DNA from: Rubrobacter_D sp963840835
GTDB taxonomy: Bacteria; Actinomycetota; Rubrobacteria; Rubrobacterales; Rubrobacteraceae
Length of the DNA stretch: 64,000 nt
Assembly (NCBI GenBank): GCA_963840835.1
Contig: CAWJAM010000014.1
Coordinates: 248,001-312,000, forward strand
Direction: 5' to 3'
Numbering within the stretch: the first letter of the stretch is position 1; the number at the start of each line of letters is the position of its first letter. Made by a program: the position numbers and the translations under genes. The notes below the pieces were generated by a model. It was not told where the DNA came from, searched no databases, and saw nothing but the letters and a program-made list of their open reading frames with translations. Shown here piece by piece: positions 1-8,744 of this stretch.

Positions 1-645
1 CTGGCCGGTTACGAGACCCGCATCGTGGTAGACCATCCCCCCGAGGTAGTACCGAAGCCCCCACCGGGAGACGATGGCGTGGTAGAGCGTGTTCCCGAGG
101 ACCGGCGCGCGGAAGAGGCCGTAGATGACATCACCCAGTCTCCCCGAGGGACGGTCCAGGGTCCCGTAGCCCGTCGGGCAGATGAGGACGAGCTTCTTGA
201 AGAGCCGCGGGCTCCGCACGGCGGCTGGCACGGCGAGCGCCGCCGAGAGCGAGCTGGCCACGAGGTGGGCCTGACCCCCGATCTCCTCCCTCACGAAGTC
301 CTCGACCTGCGACGTTACGTCCTCAGACTCATAACGCCTTCGGGGCCTCTCCGACAGACCACACCCCAGGAGATCTAGGGCGTACACCCTGAAGCTCTTC
401 GACAACTCCCCGAAGTTCCTCCGGAACTCGAAGGAGGAAGCCCCCGCGTAGACGCCGTGAATCAGGAGCAGCGGCTCGCCCTCCCCGGCCACCGCGTACG
501 CGAGATCATAGCCCCTCCACCGGTAACTTCGCCTCTCCCCACCGAGCCTCTCCGGAATCTCCCCGCCGCTCTTCTCCAACCGCCGGTTGTAGAGCGCCAG
601 ACCCCCGATGCCACCCCCTACAGCCACCACAGTCCTTGCCTTCAT
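1..645 (-). CDS. alpha/beta hydrolase fold protein, 3' end cut by window edge
   Basis: The reading frame starts at ATG 645 after a good ribosome site (TAAGGAGG) and runs off the window, giving 215 residues. The fold is shown by a GYDLAYAVAGEGEPLLLIHG strand with the HG oxyanion motif near residue 60, followed by a YALDLLGCGLSERP stretch. The nucleophile elbow reads A-S-S-L-S near residue 125, so small residues replace both glycines of the usual G-x-S-x-G. The N-terminal GGGIGGLALYNRRL is hydrophobic and may be a short membrane anchor. The catalytic Asp and His would lie outside the window. It is transcribed away from the MarR/RND operon. The substrate is unknown; family membership is fairly sure. 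Confidence 0.75.
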   Translation of the reverse strand, partial: MKARTVVAVGGGIGGLALYNRRLEKSGGEIPERLGGERRSYRWRGYDLAYAVAGEGEPLLLIHGVYAGASSFEFRRNFGELSKSFRVYALDLLGCGLSERPRRRYESEDVTSQVEDFVREEIGGQAHLVASSLSAALAVPAAVRSPRLFKKLVLICPTGYGTLDRPSGRLGDVIYGLFRAPVLGNTLYHAIVSRWGLRYYLGGMVYHDAGLVTGQ

Positions 646-662
646 CCAGCCTCCTTACAGCA

Positions 663-693
663 GCTTCCAATGGGATTGAACCCCATTGGAAGC
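663..693. promoter_or_regulatory. perfect inverted repeat between divergent genes
   Basis: GCTTCCAATGGG (663-674) and its exact complement (682-693) flank a 7-base loop. It is followed by the CAGC-type repeat words CATTTCAGC and CACTTCAGC. It lies in the 5' region shared by the hydrolase and the MarR gene, about 55 bases upstream of the MarR -35 box. It could be an operator or one of the REP-like hairpins seen elsewhere in the window. Confidence 0.55.
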
Positions 694-749
694 ATTTCAG
701 CACTTCAGCCGTCGGTGATCGTACCCGAAAGCGTACGCCTAGTTTCTTG

Positions 750-777
750 TTGACAAACAGCAAGCCCAGGATAGCAT
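750..777 (+). promoter_or_regulatory. sigma70-type promoter for marR-RND operon
   Basis: TTGACA at 750-755 is a perfect -35. A 16-base spacer leads to TAGCAT at 772-777 (4 of 6 to TATAAT). The predicted start near 784 gives a leader of about 40 bases before GTG 823. Confidence 0.6.
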
Positions 778-822
778 TTGAGTCAGTTATGTAAGCAGCT
801 TAAATTTTGTAGGAGAATTCAC

Positions 823-1293
823 GTGGACAGGGAGAAGCTCATCGACGAGACGCTGATGTTGCTACCGACCTTGATGCGGTTGGTCGAGCGGCCCAGTCCT
901 GTGGAGATGGGGGAGATCGCGGGCCGCGGGTTGGCGACTGACGTTCAGGTATCGCCGGGGCACATTCAGGTCTTGATCGCGCTGACGCGTGGTCCGCGGT
1001 CGGTTGGGAAGCTCGCGGAGGAGTTGGAGGTCTCGCCCCCTGCGGCGACGCAGCTCGTCGACACGCTGGCCGAGCACGGGATGGTGGGCAGGCACAACGA
1101 TCCCGCGGATCGGCGGGTCGTTCTCGTCGACTACGTGGAGGGGATGCACGAGGTGGCCCGGCGCATCGTGGAGGACCGACGCCGTCCGCTGCAGGAGGCC
1201 ATCAGCGAGTTGACGGACGAAGAGGCCCTGGCCTTCGTCAAGGGGCTCAGGCTGTTGGCCGAGAGCTTGGGCGCCGGGGCGGAGGAGAACTGA
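823..1293 (+). CDS. MarR family transcriptional regulator
   Basis: This 156-residue winged-helix regulator has a recognition-helix region around LAEELEVSPPAATQLVDTL (residues 65-83) and a wing with the typical DPADRR motif. GTG 823 was chosen over the upstream TTG 778 because AGGAG stands 8 bases before it and the protein then starts at the usual MarR length. The stop TGA shares its last base with the ATG of the RND pump (TGATG), so the two are translationally coupled. The natural inference is a ligand-responsive local repressor of the pump, acting at the promoter or palindrome just upstream. The ligand is not visible. Confidence 0.88.
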   Translation: MDREKLIDETLMLLPTLMRLVERPSPVEMGEIAGRGLATDVQVSPGHIQVLIALTRGPRSVGKLAEELEVSPPAATQLVDTLAEHGMVGRHNDPADRRVVLVDYVEGMHEVARRIVEDRRRPLQEAISELTDEEALAFVKGLRLLAESLGAGAEEN

Positions 1294-4200
1294 TGGAGAG
1301 GATCGTCCGTTGGTGTCTGAAGAGCAAGTCCGTCGTCATCCTGGCAACCATACTGCTCGTTGGGAGCGGGGCTTACGCGACGACGCGCCTCAACCAGGAG
1401 CTCCTGCCCGACATCTCGTTTCCCATCATAACCATCTCAACGCCCCTGGCCGGCGCCGGGCCTGACCTTGTAGACGAGCAGGTCACGCAGCCCGTCGAGG
1501 ACGCCATAAACGGCGTGGAGGGGATAGAGTCGGTCCAGTCCACCTCTGCGCAGGGGTTCTCCGTCGTGCTCGTGGAGTTCGACCTCGACGCCGACACCGA
1601 GGAGGCCGAGGCCGACCTCCAGGCGGCGCTCGACGGCATAGAGCTCCCTTCACAGGCCGGAGAACCCGAGGTCAAGAGCCAGTCGGCCGCGCAGTTTCCG
1701 ATCCTTTCGCTCTCGCTGGCCGCCAAGGACCGGGACCTCGCCGACCTCACCGAGTACGCCGAGGACGATGTCGTCCCCTCCATCGAGGAGGTAGAGGGTG
1801 TGGCGAGCGTCGATGTCATCGGGGGCGCGGAGAAACAAATACAGGTGGATCTCGACCCCGGGGAGTTGAAGGAGAGAGACCTCACGACCGACGCGGTGGT
1901 CGGCGCGATCGGCGGGGCGCAGGTGGATGCGCCCGTCGGTAGCATCTCAGTGGGCGGACGTGACACACCCGTCAATGCCACCAGCGAGCTCGGGGGGACC
2001 GAAGCCCTCGAAGACCTTCCCGTCGGCTCGTCTGGCGAGGTCCCCAGCGGGGTCCCGAGCGGTGCCATACAGGCCGCGGCCGGTTCTTCAGCTCCTCCCG
2101 GTGGCGTCCCGGCAGGGTCTCCGACCGGCGCTTCTGCGCCGCCTGCCGCGGCGAGCGCTCCTCCTGTGGAGGCGCCTGAGCCTGTGCTGCTCGGGGATGT
2201 GGCCGAGGTGCGGGAGGTCGGCTCGGATTTGTCTGGCATCTCGCGCACCAACGGGGAGCCGAGCCTGGGGTTGAGCGTCATCAAGGAGACCGACGCCAAT
2301 ACGGTCGAGGTCGCAGCCGACGTGGAGAAGGTGCTCGAGGACGTGCGGGAGGAGATCGGTCGGGATCAGGTCGTGGTCGTTCTCAACACGGCGACCGACG
2401 TCGAGGAGTCGGTGAACGGGCTGGTAGAGGAGGCGCTCGTCGGGGCCGTGCTCGCGATACTCGTGATCTTCGCCTTCCTGCGCTCGATGCGCGCCACGCT
2501 CGTCACCGCCGTCTCGTTGCCCACCTCCGTGCTCGCCGCCCTCCTGTTCTCCTGGGCCGACAACCTGACGCTGAACATCATCACGTTGGCCGGACTGACG
2601 ATAGCGGTAGGACGCGTGGTTGACGACGCGATCGTGGTGCTCGAGAACTCCTACCGCTACGTGCAGGGCGGCTACGAGCCCGAGGAGGCCGCCCTCAAGG
2701 GGACCACGGAGGTCGCGAGCGCCATCACCTCATCGACGCTCACGACGACGGCCGTCTTCCTCCCGCTCGCCCTCGTCGGCGGCATCGTCTCAAGGTTCTT
2801 CGTCCCGCTCTCCCTGACCGTGGCCCTCGCGCTGATAGCCTCCCTGATCGTCGCCGTAACGGTTATTCCCGTGCTGGTCAGCATCTTCCTCAAGCCTCGT
2901 GCCGGAGAGGGCGCGCCGCAGACCACAGATGAAGATTTTGGCGAAGCCCCCGAGAACGGGGACCGACGGACCCGGAGGGCCGGTGGCCCCGTCCGCTTCC
3001 TGGTCGGTGTGGTCGTATTCTCGATCACGTCGGCCCTCGCGCTCGCCGTCGCCTCGGGGGCCGGGGTTCTTGGCGACGTACCCGGCCTTCCTTCCGGATT
3101 CGTCGATGGTGTGAACGGATTCGTCTCGGGGATAGGCCTCGATTCCCCCGTCTTCCTCGCGATTCTGGGCGTCGTTGCGGCCCTGCTCCTCGTGGGGCTC
3201 GTTGTGTTCGTCGTCAGGGCGGTCGAGCGGTCCGGCGGCGAGTCTGAGGGGCTTCTCTTGCGCGTCTACACTCCGGTGTTGCGTTGGAGTTTGCGGCACA
3301 GGCTTGCGGTCTTGCTGCTGGCGCTCCTCGCTTTCGGCGGGGGACTCGGGCTCGTGCGTTTCCTGCCCGTCACGTTCTTCCCGCCGAGCGAGGAGCGTCT
3401 GCTCATCGCCGACGTGGAGCTGCCCGCTGGCACCGCCCTCGAACAGACGAGCGGGAAGCTGCGTCCCTTCGAGGACTTCTTGCAGGAAGCCGAGGGGATA
3501 AAGAGTTACCAGGTCTCCGTTGGCGGTGAGGATACCCAGGACCCCGAGTCGCCGGTCCGGCCCGGCAACAAAGCCCAGGCCTTCATCAACCTAAAGGAGG
3601 GTGCGAACGTCAGACGGGTGTTGGATCGGATAGACGCGGAGGGCGACGACCTCTACGGGGAGAACTTCCAGGTCCAGATACTCTCCAACGGTCCGCCGCA
3701 GGGCGGCCTCGAGGCTGTCCTTACGGGCGGTTCCAGGGAGGACCTCGCCAGGGCGGCGGACCTCATCACCGAGAAGTTTCGCACGCTCGACGACGTGAAC
3801 AACGTGGAGAGTGACCTCTCGGGCGGCAGCCCGGAGGTGGAGATCGAAGTCGACCCCGAGAAGGCAGCGAAGGCGGGGCTCTCGCCGGCGCTCGTCTCGA
3901 CCTCGCTCGGCTCGCTCCTCGGCGGCGGCACCGTCACGACCCTCGGGGACGCCCCCGTCGTCGTTGGCGTGCCCGAGGACTCCGTGGATTCACTGGAGGA
4001 GGTGCGGGGCTTACCCGTCGGGAGCGGTATCACCGTGGGCGACGTCGCCGGGGTCAGCGAGGTGGCCTCCCCCGCCGCCGTCAGCCGCGTCGACGGGGAG
4101 AGGGCCGTCACAGTGACGGGTGAGATCACCTCGACCGACACCCAGACCGTCTCGACGCAGGCGCAGAACGCCATCGCTGACCTCGACTTGCCCGGCAGCG

Positions 4201-4760
4201 TCACGGTTCAGGTGGGCGGGGAGAACGAGGACATAGACGAGAGCTTCAGGAACCTGTTCCTCTCCATCATCGTCGCGCTGGTGCTCGTGTACCTGCTCCT
4301 GGTCGTTTTCTTCGGCTCGCTCCGCATCCCGCTGGTGATACTGCTCTCCGTGCCCCTCACGACGGTCGGGGCCTTCGGCGCGCTTTTCCTGACGAACACG
4401 GCCATCTCTGTTCCTTCGTTGCTCGGCATCCTGCTGCTCATCGGAATCGTCGTCTCCAACGCCATCCTGCTCGTCGACTTCGCCATCAAGGCACAGGATC
4501 GCTACGAGACCGCCGACGAGGCCATCCTGGCGGCCGGCCGGTCCCGTCTCAGGCCGATCCTGATGACGGCCTTCGCCACAGTCTTCGCCCTGATGCCGCT
4601 AGCGCTTGGGCTCTCCGGGGGCGGGAACGGCCTGATCTCCTCCAGCCTCGCCATCACGGTCGTCGGGGGGCTTGCGACCTCGACCCTCCTGACGCTGCTC
4701 GTGGTGCCCGTCGGCTACTCCTTGCTCAGGGGCGGCCTGAGGCGCGGAAAGAAGATCTAG
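1293..4760 (+). CDS. RND superfamily efflux transporter (AcrB/SwrC-like, HAE1 type)
   Basis: This 1155-residue inner-membrane proton/drug antiporter has the RND two-half architecture. Each half has one TM segment, a large extracytoplasmic loop, then a TM bundle. The proton-relay Asp pair is present in TM4 (VVDDAIVVLEN, about residue 447), and the second half carries the matching LLIGIVVSNAILLVDF helix. Two oddities are visible. A Pro/Ala/Ser/Gly-rich linker of about 55 residues is inserted in the first porter loop (roughly 2025-2190). A segment with two extra hydrophobic helices lies between the halves (roughly 2920-3240). No membrane fusion protein or outer-membrane channel is adjacent, as expected for a monoderm. 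It is coupled to and probably repressed by the MarR gene. Confidence 0.93.
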   Translation: MERIVRWCLKSKSVVILATILLVGSGAYATTRLNQELLPDISFPIITISTPLAGAGPDLVDEQVTQPVEDAINGVEGIESVQSTSAQGFSVVLVEFDLDADTEEAEADLQAALDGIELPSQAGEPEVKSQSAAQFPILSLSLAAKDRDLADLTEYAEDDVVPSIEEVEGVASVDVIGGAEKQIQVDLDPGELKERDLTTDAVVGAIGGAQVDAPVGSISVGGRDTPVNATSELGGTEALEDLPVGSSGEVPSGVPSGAIQAAAGSSAPPGGVPAGSPTGASAPPAAASAPPVEAPEPVLLGDVAEVREVGSDLSGISRTNGEPSLGLSVIKETDANTVEVAADVEKVLEDVREEIGRDQVVVVLNTATDVEESVNGLVEEALVGAVLAILVIFAFLRSMRATLVTAVSLPTSVLAALLFSWADNLTLNIITLAGLTIAVGRVVDDAIVVLENSYRYVQGGYEPEEAALKGTTEVASAITSSTLTTTAVFLPLALVGGIVSRFFVPLSLTVALALIASLIVAVTVIPVLVSIFLKPRAGEGAPQTTDEDFGEAPENGDRRTRRAGGPVRFLVGVVVFSITSALALAVASGAGVLGDVPGLPSGFVDGVNGFVSGIGLDSPVFLAILGVVAALLLVGLVVFVVRAVERSGGESEGLLLRVYTPVLRWSLRHRLAVLLLALLAFGGGLGLVRFLPVTFFPPSEERLLIADVELPAGTALEQTSGKLRPFEDFLQEAEGIKSYQVSVGGEDTQDPESPVRPGNKAQAFINLKEGANVRRVLDRIDAEGDDLYGENFQVQILSNGPPQGGLEAVLTGGSREDLARAADLITEKFRTLDDVNNVESDLSGGSPEVEIEVDPEKAAKAGLSPALVSTSLGSLLGGGTVTTLGDAPVVVGVPEDSVDSLEEVRGLPVGSGITVGDVAGVSEVASPAAVSRVDGERAVTVTGEITSTDTQTVSTQAQNAIADLDLPGSVTVQVGGENEDIDESFRNLFLSIIVALVLVYLLLVVFFGSLRIPLVILLSVPLTTVGAFGALFLTNTAISVPSLLGILLLIGIVVSNAILLVDFAIKAQDRYETADEAILAAGRSRLRPILMTAFATVFALMPLALGLSGGGNGLISSSLAITVVGGLATSTLLTLLVVPVGYSLLRGGLRRGKKI

Positions 4761-5009
4761 CGAAGGACTAACCGTTGGCACGGAGACTTACATCGTCATC
4801 CTGGACGAGATCCGGAGCGGTGCGCTCTCCTACCAGGGAGAGCGACCCGTCGAGGCAGTGCTGGGGGTGATAACTAGGACGTAGACCCTAGTAGTGTTTT
4901 TGACGACAGTCTGGTTCCGGGCGGAGGAGCAGACTGTCTCCATACGAAGAGGAGGTCGGCCATCAGAGAAGGCAGATACCGGACCCCCGACAGGCAGCAA
5001 CAGATCAGG

Positions 5010-5219
5010 ATGCGCGAGGTCCTGAAGGACAGATTCGAGAGCATCCCCGTTCAGGTTCCGAGAAGCGAGATCGAAGCCCTCGGCGAAGAGATCGGGCTCG
5101 ACGACCCACTCGAAGCAGCCAGGGTCTTCGACCGGCTGAAGGGCGTCTCGTGGAGGGGCGACTACGTGAGATCCGAAGAAGGCTGGGTCGCCGCCTGGGT
5201 CATAGAAGTGATCTGCTGA
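5010..5219 (+). CDS. small hypothetical protein, possibly a remnant
   Basis: This 69-residue acidic frame has plausible protein composition (IEALGEEIGLDDPLEAARVF; ends in a WVAAWVIEVIC tail). I do not recognise a family. The ATG at 5010 has no good ribosome site, and the frame stays open upstream to about 4950 without a convincing start. Upstream, 4779-4880 also reads like protein in another frame but has no start. The stretch 4761-5219 may therefore be decayed coding sequence. The gene ends where the repeat-rich block begins. Confidence 0.35.
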   Translation: MREVLKDRFESIPVQVPRSEIEALGEEIGLDDPLEAARVFDRLKGVSWRGDYVRSEEGWVAAWVIEVIC

Positions 5220-5496
5220 AGTCTCCGACTTCAGCAGATCAGCACGCCTGCTTCGCAGGCTTGTCAGCCCGGCGCCTCCCTCCGGTCGGCGCCTTGTCAG
5301 GAAGTCGTCCTGGGGCGTCGCCACGAGCGTAGAACCCTACCGCTAAAGGCAGCGGTCCGTTGCACGCCGCAGAGCGGGGCCCGAACCAAAAAGCTGAAAG
5401 CGAGGCCGAAGGCCGAAGCGTTGCTGACAAGCGAAGCGTGCTGACAAGGCGCCAAAGGCGCCGTGCTGACAAGCGGAGCCCGAAGGGCGCAGCGTG
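5220..5496. repeat. REP-like block with 170-bp dispersed element, copy A
   Basis: Iterated words of the type GCTGACAAGCG and GCTTGTCAGC alternate with short GC palindromes. A 170-base core (5260-5429) is repeated at 22482-22652 with high identity. The core contains the palindromic segment GGCGCCTCCCTCCGGTCGGC and, further on, the conserved words CCCTACCGC and CCGAACCAAAAA. It follows the 3' end of the minus-strand carboxypeptidase gene by 68 bases. No coding frame is convincing. Confidence 0.8.
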
Positions 5497-7176
5497 CTAC
5501 GCTAGCGTGCGGCGGGTTGTGCCGGCTCTTCCGCCGCGCACCTCGATTTCGATGGGGCCTTCGCCGCGTACGATCCAGACTGTCCGGCGGGCGTAATCGG
5601 AGGGTAGGCCCTGGAAGAAGGATGGGCTCTTCCATTTGTTGCCGGTGAGCGCGGAGCGCCCCGCGAGGTGTCCCAGTTCTACCTCGCGCTCTCCTGAAAC
5701 CAGGCTCGCGCCGGGCGGCAGCCCTATCGTGGCTTCGACGGGTTTGGCGAGCTTCTTGTCTGTGGCCACCCTACTCACGTTGGTCGGCAGGTACCCCGCG
5801 TTCTCGACGATCAGCCCGATGCGACGGAGACCCGGCGAGAGTTCCTCGGTTTCGAGGCTGGTCCGCAGGCGGGGGGCCGTGGAGGCGTGGGCGAGGGCGA
5901 AGCGGGTCAGTTTCTCGCACTCGGCCCTCAGGAACTTCGGCGGCGGGTTCTGGGCCGTGAATTTGGTCTTCCAGCCGCCGATCTCGACGCGCCCGAGCTG
6001 GGGATGGTCGAAGGGTCTCCATGGCACGAAGCCCTCTCCGCCCAGCTCCGCGTCGTTCCAGGCGAGCAACTTCAGCGAGGCCTCCTCGGGTGGGTCGCGG
6101 AAGAACTCGATAAAGTCCTCTACCTCCACGCCGGCGGCTCTTGCCATGGACCAGAACTCGATGGTGAAGGCGAAGACGCCATAGGAGTCGTAGGCCCAAT
6201 CGTCGAAGGCGCCGGTTATCGACTTCTTCGGGTCGTAGCGGAAGTCGTGGAAGACGGAGATGTTCGGGTAGCCGGTGATCTCGGTGCCCCTCTCGCCCAG
6301 CGCCTTGAACACGGCGAGGTCGTGCTCGGGCATCTCGGCGTCGGGCCTGTCCGAGTAGGGCCTGAGGATCGCGCCGCAGAAAGTGTGGTAGGTGTGCGCG
6401 CCGAAGACGTTCGTGTGGTCGAGCAAGAAGTCGACCTGCGCCCTCGATTCCGGTTCCGAGAGCGGGTAGGGTCCCGCCCCCGTCTGCTCGTCCTCGGCCC
6501 TCCACTGGTAGGGGTACTGGCGGTTCATGTCAAGGCCGTAGAGGGGAGGCGCTATCTTCCGCTCGAAGCCGTCGTAGTCCTTGAAGGCCCCTTCCCTGTA
6601 GAGCCTGTAGTACGTGGTTTTCGGGTCTGCCTCGTCAGGGGCGCGGGGGACCATGAGCCTCGCGTCCTTCCGACTGACGAGCCACTCGCCGCTTTCGTCT
6701 TCGACGCGCATCTGGAGGATGTTGCCGTCGCCGTCCACGTCCTCGGGGTGGAGGCCCGGTTCTTCTTCCGGCTCGGGCCAGGGTCTGGGGGTCGCCCTCA
6801 GGGTGTGCGGCGTACTCAGGTAGCGCTCGGCGCCGTCGGGCGAGAGGCGGGGGAGCACGTAGAAGGCCTGTTCATCGAGGAGACGGGTCGCGAGGTCGTC
6901 CTTGCCGTGGTTTTCGAGGAGGTACTCGATCAGGTAAAGCGCCGCCATCGAGCCCGTGACCTCTCCCGCGTGGGTGTTGCCGTCGACCCAGAAGGCGGGC
7001 TTCGTGCTGGCCTGACCCGTCTCCTGGTTGGTAAGCTCGGCGAGCCAGATCTCACGCCCCTCGTAGCTCTTGCCTATGGACAGGAGTTTGCAGAACCCGG
7101 GGTACTCCTCCGCGAGCTCGCGCAGCGTCCGCGCGAGCTCCTCGTAGCGCAGGTAGGCGTCGAAGTTCGTCTTCAT
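5497..7176 (-). CDS. M14 family zinc carboxypeptidase
   Basis: This 559-residue zinc metallopeptidase has the M14 ligand motif HxxE as H69-A-G-E72 in NTHAGEVTG. The third zinc ligand is probably the His in GAHTYHTF (about residue 262), and the general-base Glu is in FTIEFW (about residue 337). The C-terminal 130 residues look like a beta-sandwich accessory domain (TVWIVRGEGPIEIEV). No signal peptide is visible, so a cytoplasmic role is likely. The MKTNFDAYLRYEEL N-terminus is typical of a long actinobacterial M14 group. It is transcribed alone, convergent with nothing; the REP block lies downstream. Substrate specificity cannot be read from the sequence. Confidence 0.9.
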   Translation of the reverse strand: MKTNFDAYLRYEELARTLRELAEEYPGFCKLLSIGKSYEGREIWLAELTNQETGQASTKPAFWVDGNTHAGEVTGSMAALYLIEYLLENHGKDDLATRLLDEQAFYVLPRLSPDGAERYLSTPHTLRATPRPWPEPEEEPGLHPEDVDGDGNILQMRVEDESGEWLVSRKDARLMVPRAPDEADPKTTYYRLYREGAFKDYDGFERKIAPPLYGLDMNRQYPYQWRAEDEQTGAGPYPLSEPESRAQVDFLLDHTNVFGAHTYHTFCGAILRPYSDRPDAEMPEHDLAVFKALGERGTEITGYPNISVFHDFRYDPKKSITGAFDDWAYDSYGVFAFTIEFWSMARAAGVEVEDFIEFFRDPPEEASLKLLAWNDAELGGEGFVPWRPFDHPQLGRVEIGGWKTKFTAQNPPPKFLRAECEKLTRFALAHASTAPRLRTSLETEELSPGLRRIGLIVENAGYLPTNVSRVATDKKLAKPVEATIGLPPGASLVSGEREVELGHLAGRSALTGNKWKSPSFFQGLPSDYARRTVWIVRGEGPIEIEVRGGRAGTTRRTLA

Positions 7177-7259
7177 GCTCTCCTTCCCGGCGAAGCGCCA
7201 AAAACGGCCGATTTTGGCCCGTTCTCACGAGAAAGGGCCACTAGATGTAGCACGCGCGT

Positions 7260-7288
7260 TTGACATGCTCCAGCATGTTGGGTAACGT
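7260..7288 (+). promoter_or_regulatory. promoter with internal palindrome for the Ser/Thr kinase gene
   Basis: TTGACA at 7260-7265, a 17-base spacer and TAACGT at 7283-7288. A perfect inverted repeat ACATGCTCCAGCATGT (7263-7278) lies between the boxes and overlaps the -35, the right place for a repressor to block polymerase. This gives a leader of about 80 bases to ATG 7374. Confidence 0.5.
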
Positions 7289-7373
7289 CATGGTCGCCCT
7301 CTGGTAGTGTACCTGGAGCGTCTTGGGGCATATATACTTATTGCATCCTGGGGTCTTTACGGTCGAAGGTGGT

Positions 7374-8744
7374 ATGAGGCTGGAAACGTCGGTTGGAACG
7401 GTCCTCGCAGGGCGTTACAGGATAGAGAGCACGCTCGGTTCCGGTGGGATGGCGGTCGTCTACAGGGCGGAAGACGACGTCTTGGGTCGCACCGTCGCGT
7501 TGAAGACCCTCCACGACCGCTACGCCGAGATGCCTTCATTCCGGCGGCGCTTCAGGCAGGAGGCCCGCGCGATGGCCTCCCTGGACCACGAGAACATCGT
7601 CAAGGTCTACGACATCTCCCAGGACGGGGAGGTGCCCTTCATCGTGGTCGAGTGCGTCCCAGGCAGGGACGTCGGGGACCTACTCGCCAACCGTCGGGGT
7701 GGGCGCCTGAACGAGCAGTTCGTCAGGAGGATAGCGGAGCAGCTTCTGCTCGCGCTCTCCTACGCCCACAGACGGGGCATCATCCACAGGGACATCAAGC
7801 CTTCCAACATCCTTCTTACGCGGGAGGGGTCCGTCAAGGTCGCGGACTTCGGCATCGCCAGCTTCGTCGATGAGGATGACCCGACGGCCGAGCCCGGTGA
7901 GATCGTGGGCAGCGCCCGCTACATGTCCCCGGAGCAGCTCAAAGGGGAGGACGCGACGCCGAGGAGCGACATCTACTCCGTCGGCGTGCTTCTCTACCAC
8001 TGCCTGACGGGCAGGCTACCGTTCTCGGGCGACGTGCGGAGCCTCGCCAGGCAGCACATACACAAGGACCCGACGCCGCCGCGCAAGCTCAACAAGAGGA
8101 TCACGCCAGGCATGGAGGCCGTGATCATGAAGTCCCTCTCAAAGGAGCCCAGGGACCGGTACTTCTCGGCGAACGCGATGCTCGACGACATAGGGATAGA
8201 GGTCCAGCCCAAGCCGGGGACGACGGAGCCGCCCAGGTCGGCCCGCCGCAAGGCCCGCTCCAGCGCCCTCCTCGTCGCCTCGGTGCTCGTTCTGCTGCTC
8301 CTCCTCGGCGGAGGAGGGGCGCTCGCCTCGGGGCTCGTAGGCCTTCCTCAGGACGGCAGCGTGGCCGACGCGCTGAGCCGCATGAACCCCGTCGACACGA
8401 AAACCCCGCCGCCGCCGCCGGGCGGGTCCTCACGCGAGTCGGGTAGCCGGAACGTCGCAGCCGTGACCAGAGAGACGTCCTCCAGGGCTGACAAGCCGGC
8501 CCGGTCGAAGGATTTGATCCGCGTCCCCGACGTGATTCCCTTCTACGACTACTTCGCGAAGGAGAAGCTGGTCGACAGAGGCTTCGAGGTGAGTTACGCT
8601 CGCCCTGACTACCGCGAAGGCTTCGCCGCCTGCGGCGTGACCTGGGCCACGGACCCCGCCGTGGGAAGCCTGGCCCGCGAAGGCTCCACGGTTACCGTCT
8701 ACGCCACGCCCCAGGACCTCCCGCAGCGGCCAAGACTGTGTTGA
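7374..8744 (+). CDS. PknB-type Ser/Thr protein kinase with one PASTA-like sensor domain
   Basis: This membrane-anchored Hanks-type kinase of 456 residues has a Gly-rich loop (LGSGGMAVVY), catalytic Lys K44 in VALKTL, the HRDIKPSNILL catalytic loop, DFGIA and the APE-region GSARYMSPEQL. A single TM helix (about residues 296-320) follows an Arg-rich juxtamembrane segment. The outer part is a Pro/Ser-rich linker and one domain with PASTA-like features (VPDV ... DPAVGSLAREGSTVTVYAT). PknB proteins usually carry three or four PASTA domains, so a single one with an insertion is unusual. ATG 7374 was chosen because GAAGGTGG precedes it and it abuts the kinase domain; TTG 7323 is possible. The likely role is sensing muropeptide or envelope state. 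Confidence 0.9.
   Translation: MRLETSVGTVLAGRYRIESTLGSGGMAVVYRAEDDVLGRTVALKTLHDRYAEMPSFRRRFRQEARAMASLDHENIVKVYDISQDGEVPFIVVECVPGRDVGDLLANRRGGRLNEQFVRRIAEQLLLALSYAHRRGIIHRDIKPSNILLTREGSVKVADFGIASFVDEDDPTAEPGEIVGSARYMSPEQLKGEDATPRSDIYSVGVLLYHCLTGRLPFSGDVRSLARQHIHKDPTPPRKLNKRITPGMEAVIMKSLSKEPRDRYFSANAMLDDIGIEVQPKPGTTEPPRSARRKARSSALLVASVLVLLLLLGGGGALASGLVGLPQDGSVADALSRMNPVDTKTPPPPPGGSSRESGSRNVAAVTRETSSRADKPARSKDLIRVPDVIPFYDYFAKEKLVDRGFEVSYARPDYREGFAACGVTWATDPAVGSLAREGSTVTVYATPQDLPQRPRLC

Noticed and set aside
4779..4880. Protein-like stretch (YIVILDEIRSGALSYQGERP) after the RND pump
   Set aside because: No ATG, GTG or TTG start in frame, so I do not call a gene; it may be a remnant.
5887..7263. 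Long plus-strand frame of 458 codons opposite the M14 peptidase
   Set aside because: High-GC mirror frame; the minus strand encodes conserved M14 motifs throughout, and the plus frame has no family-like motifs.
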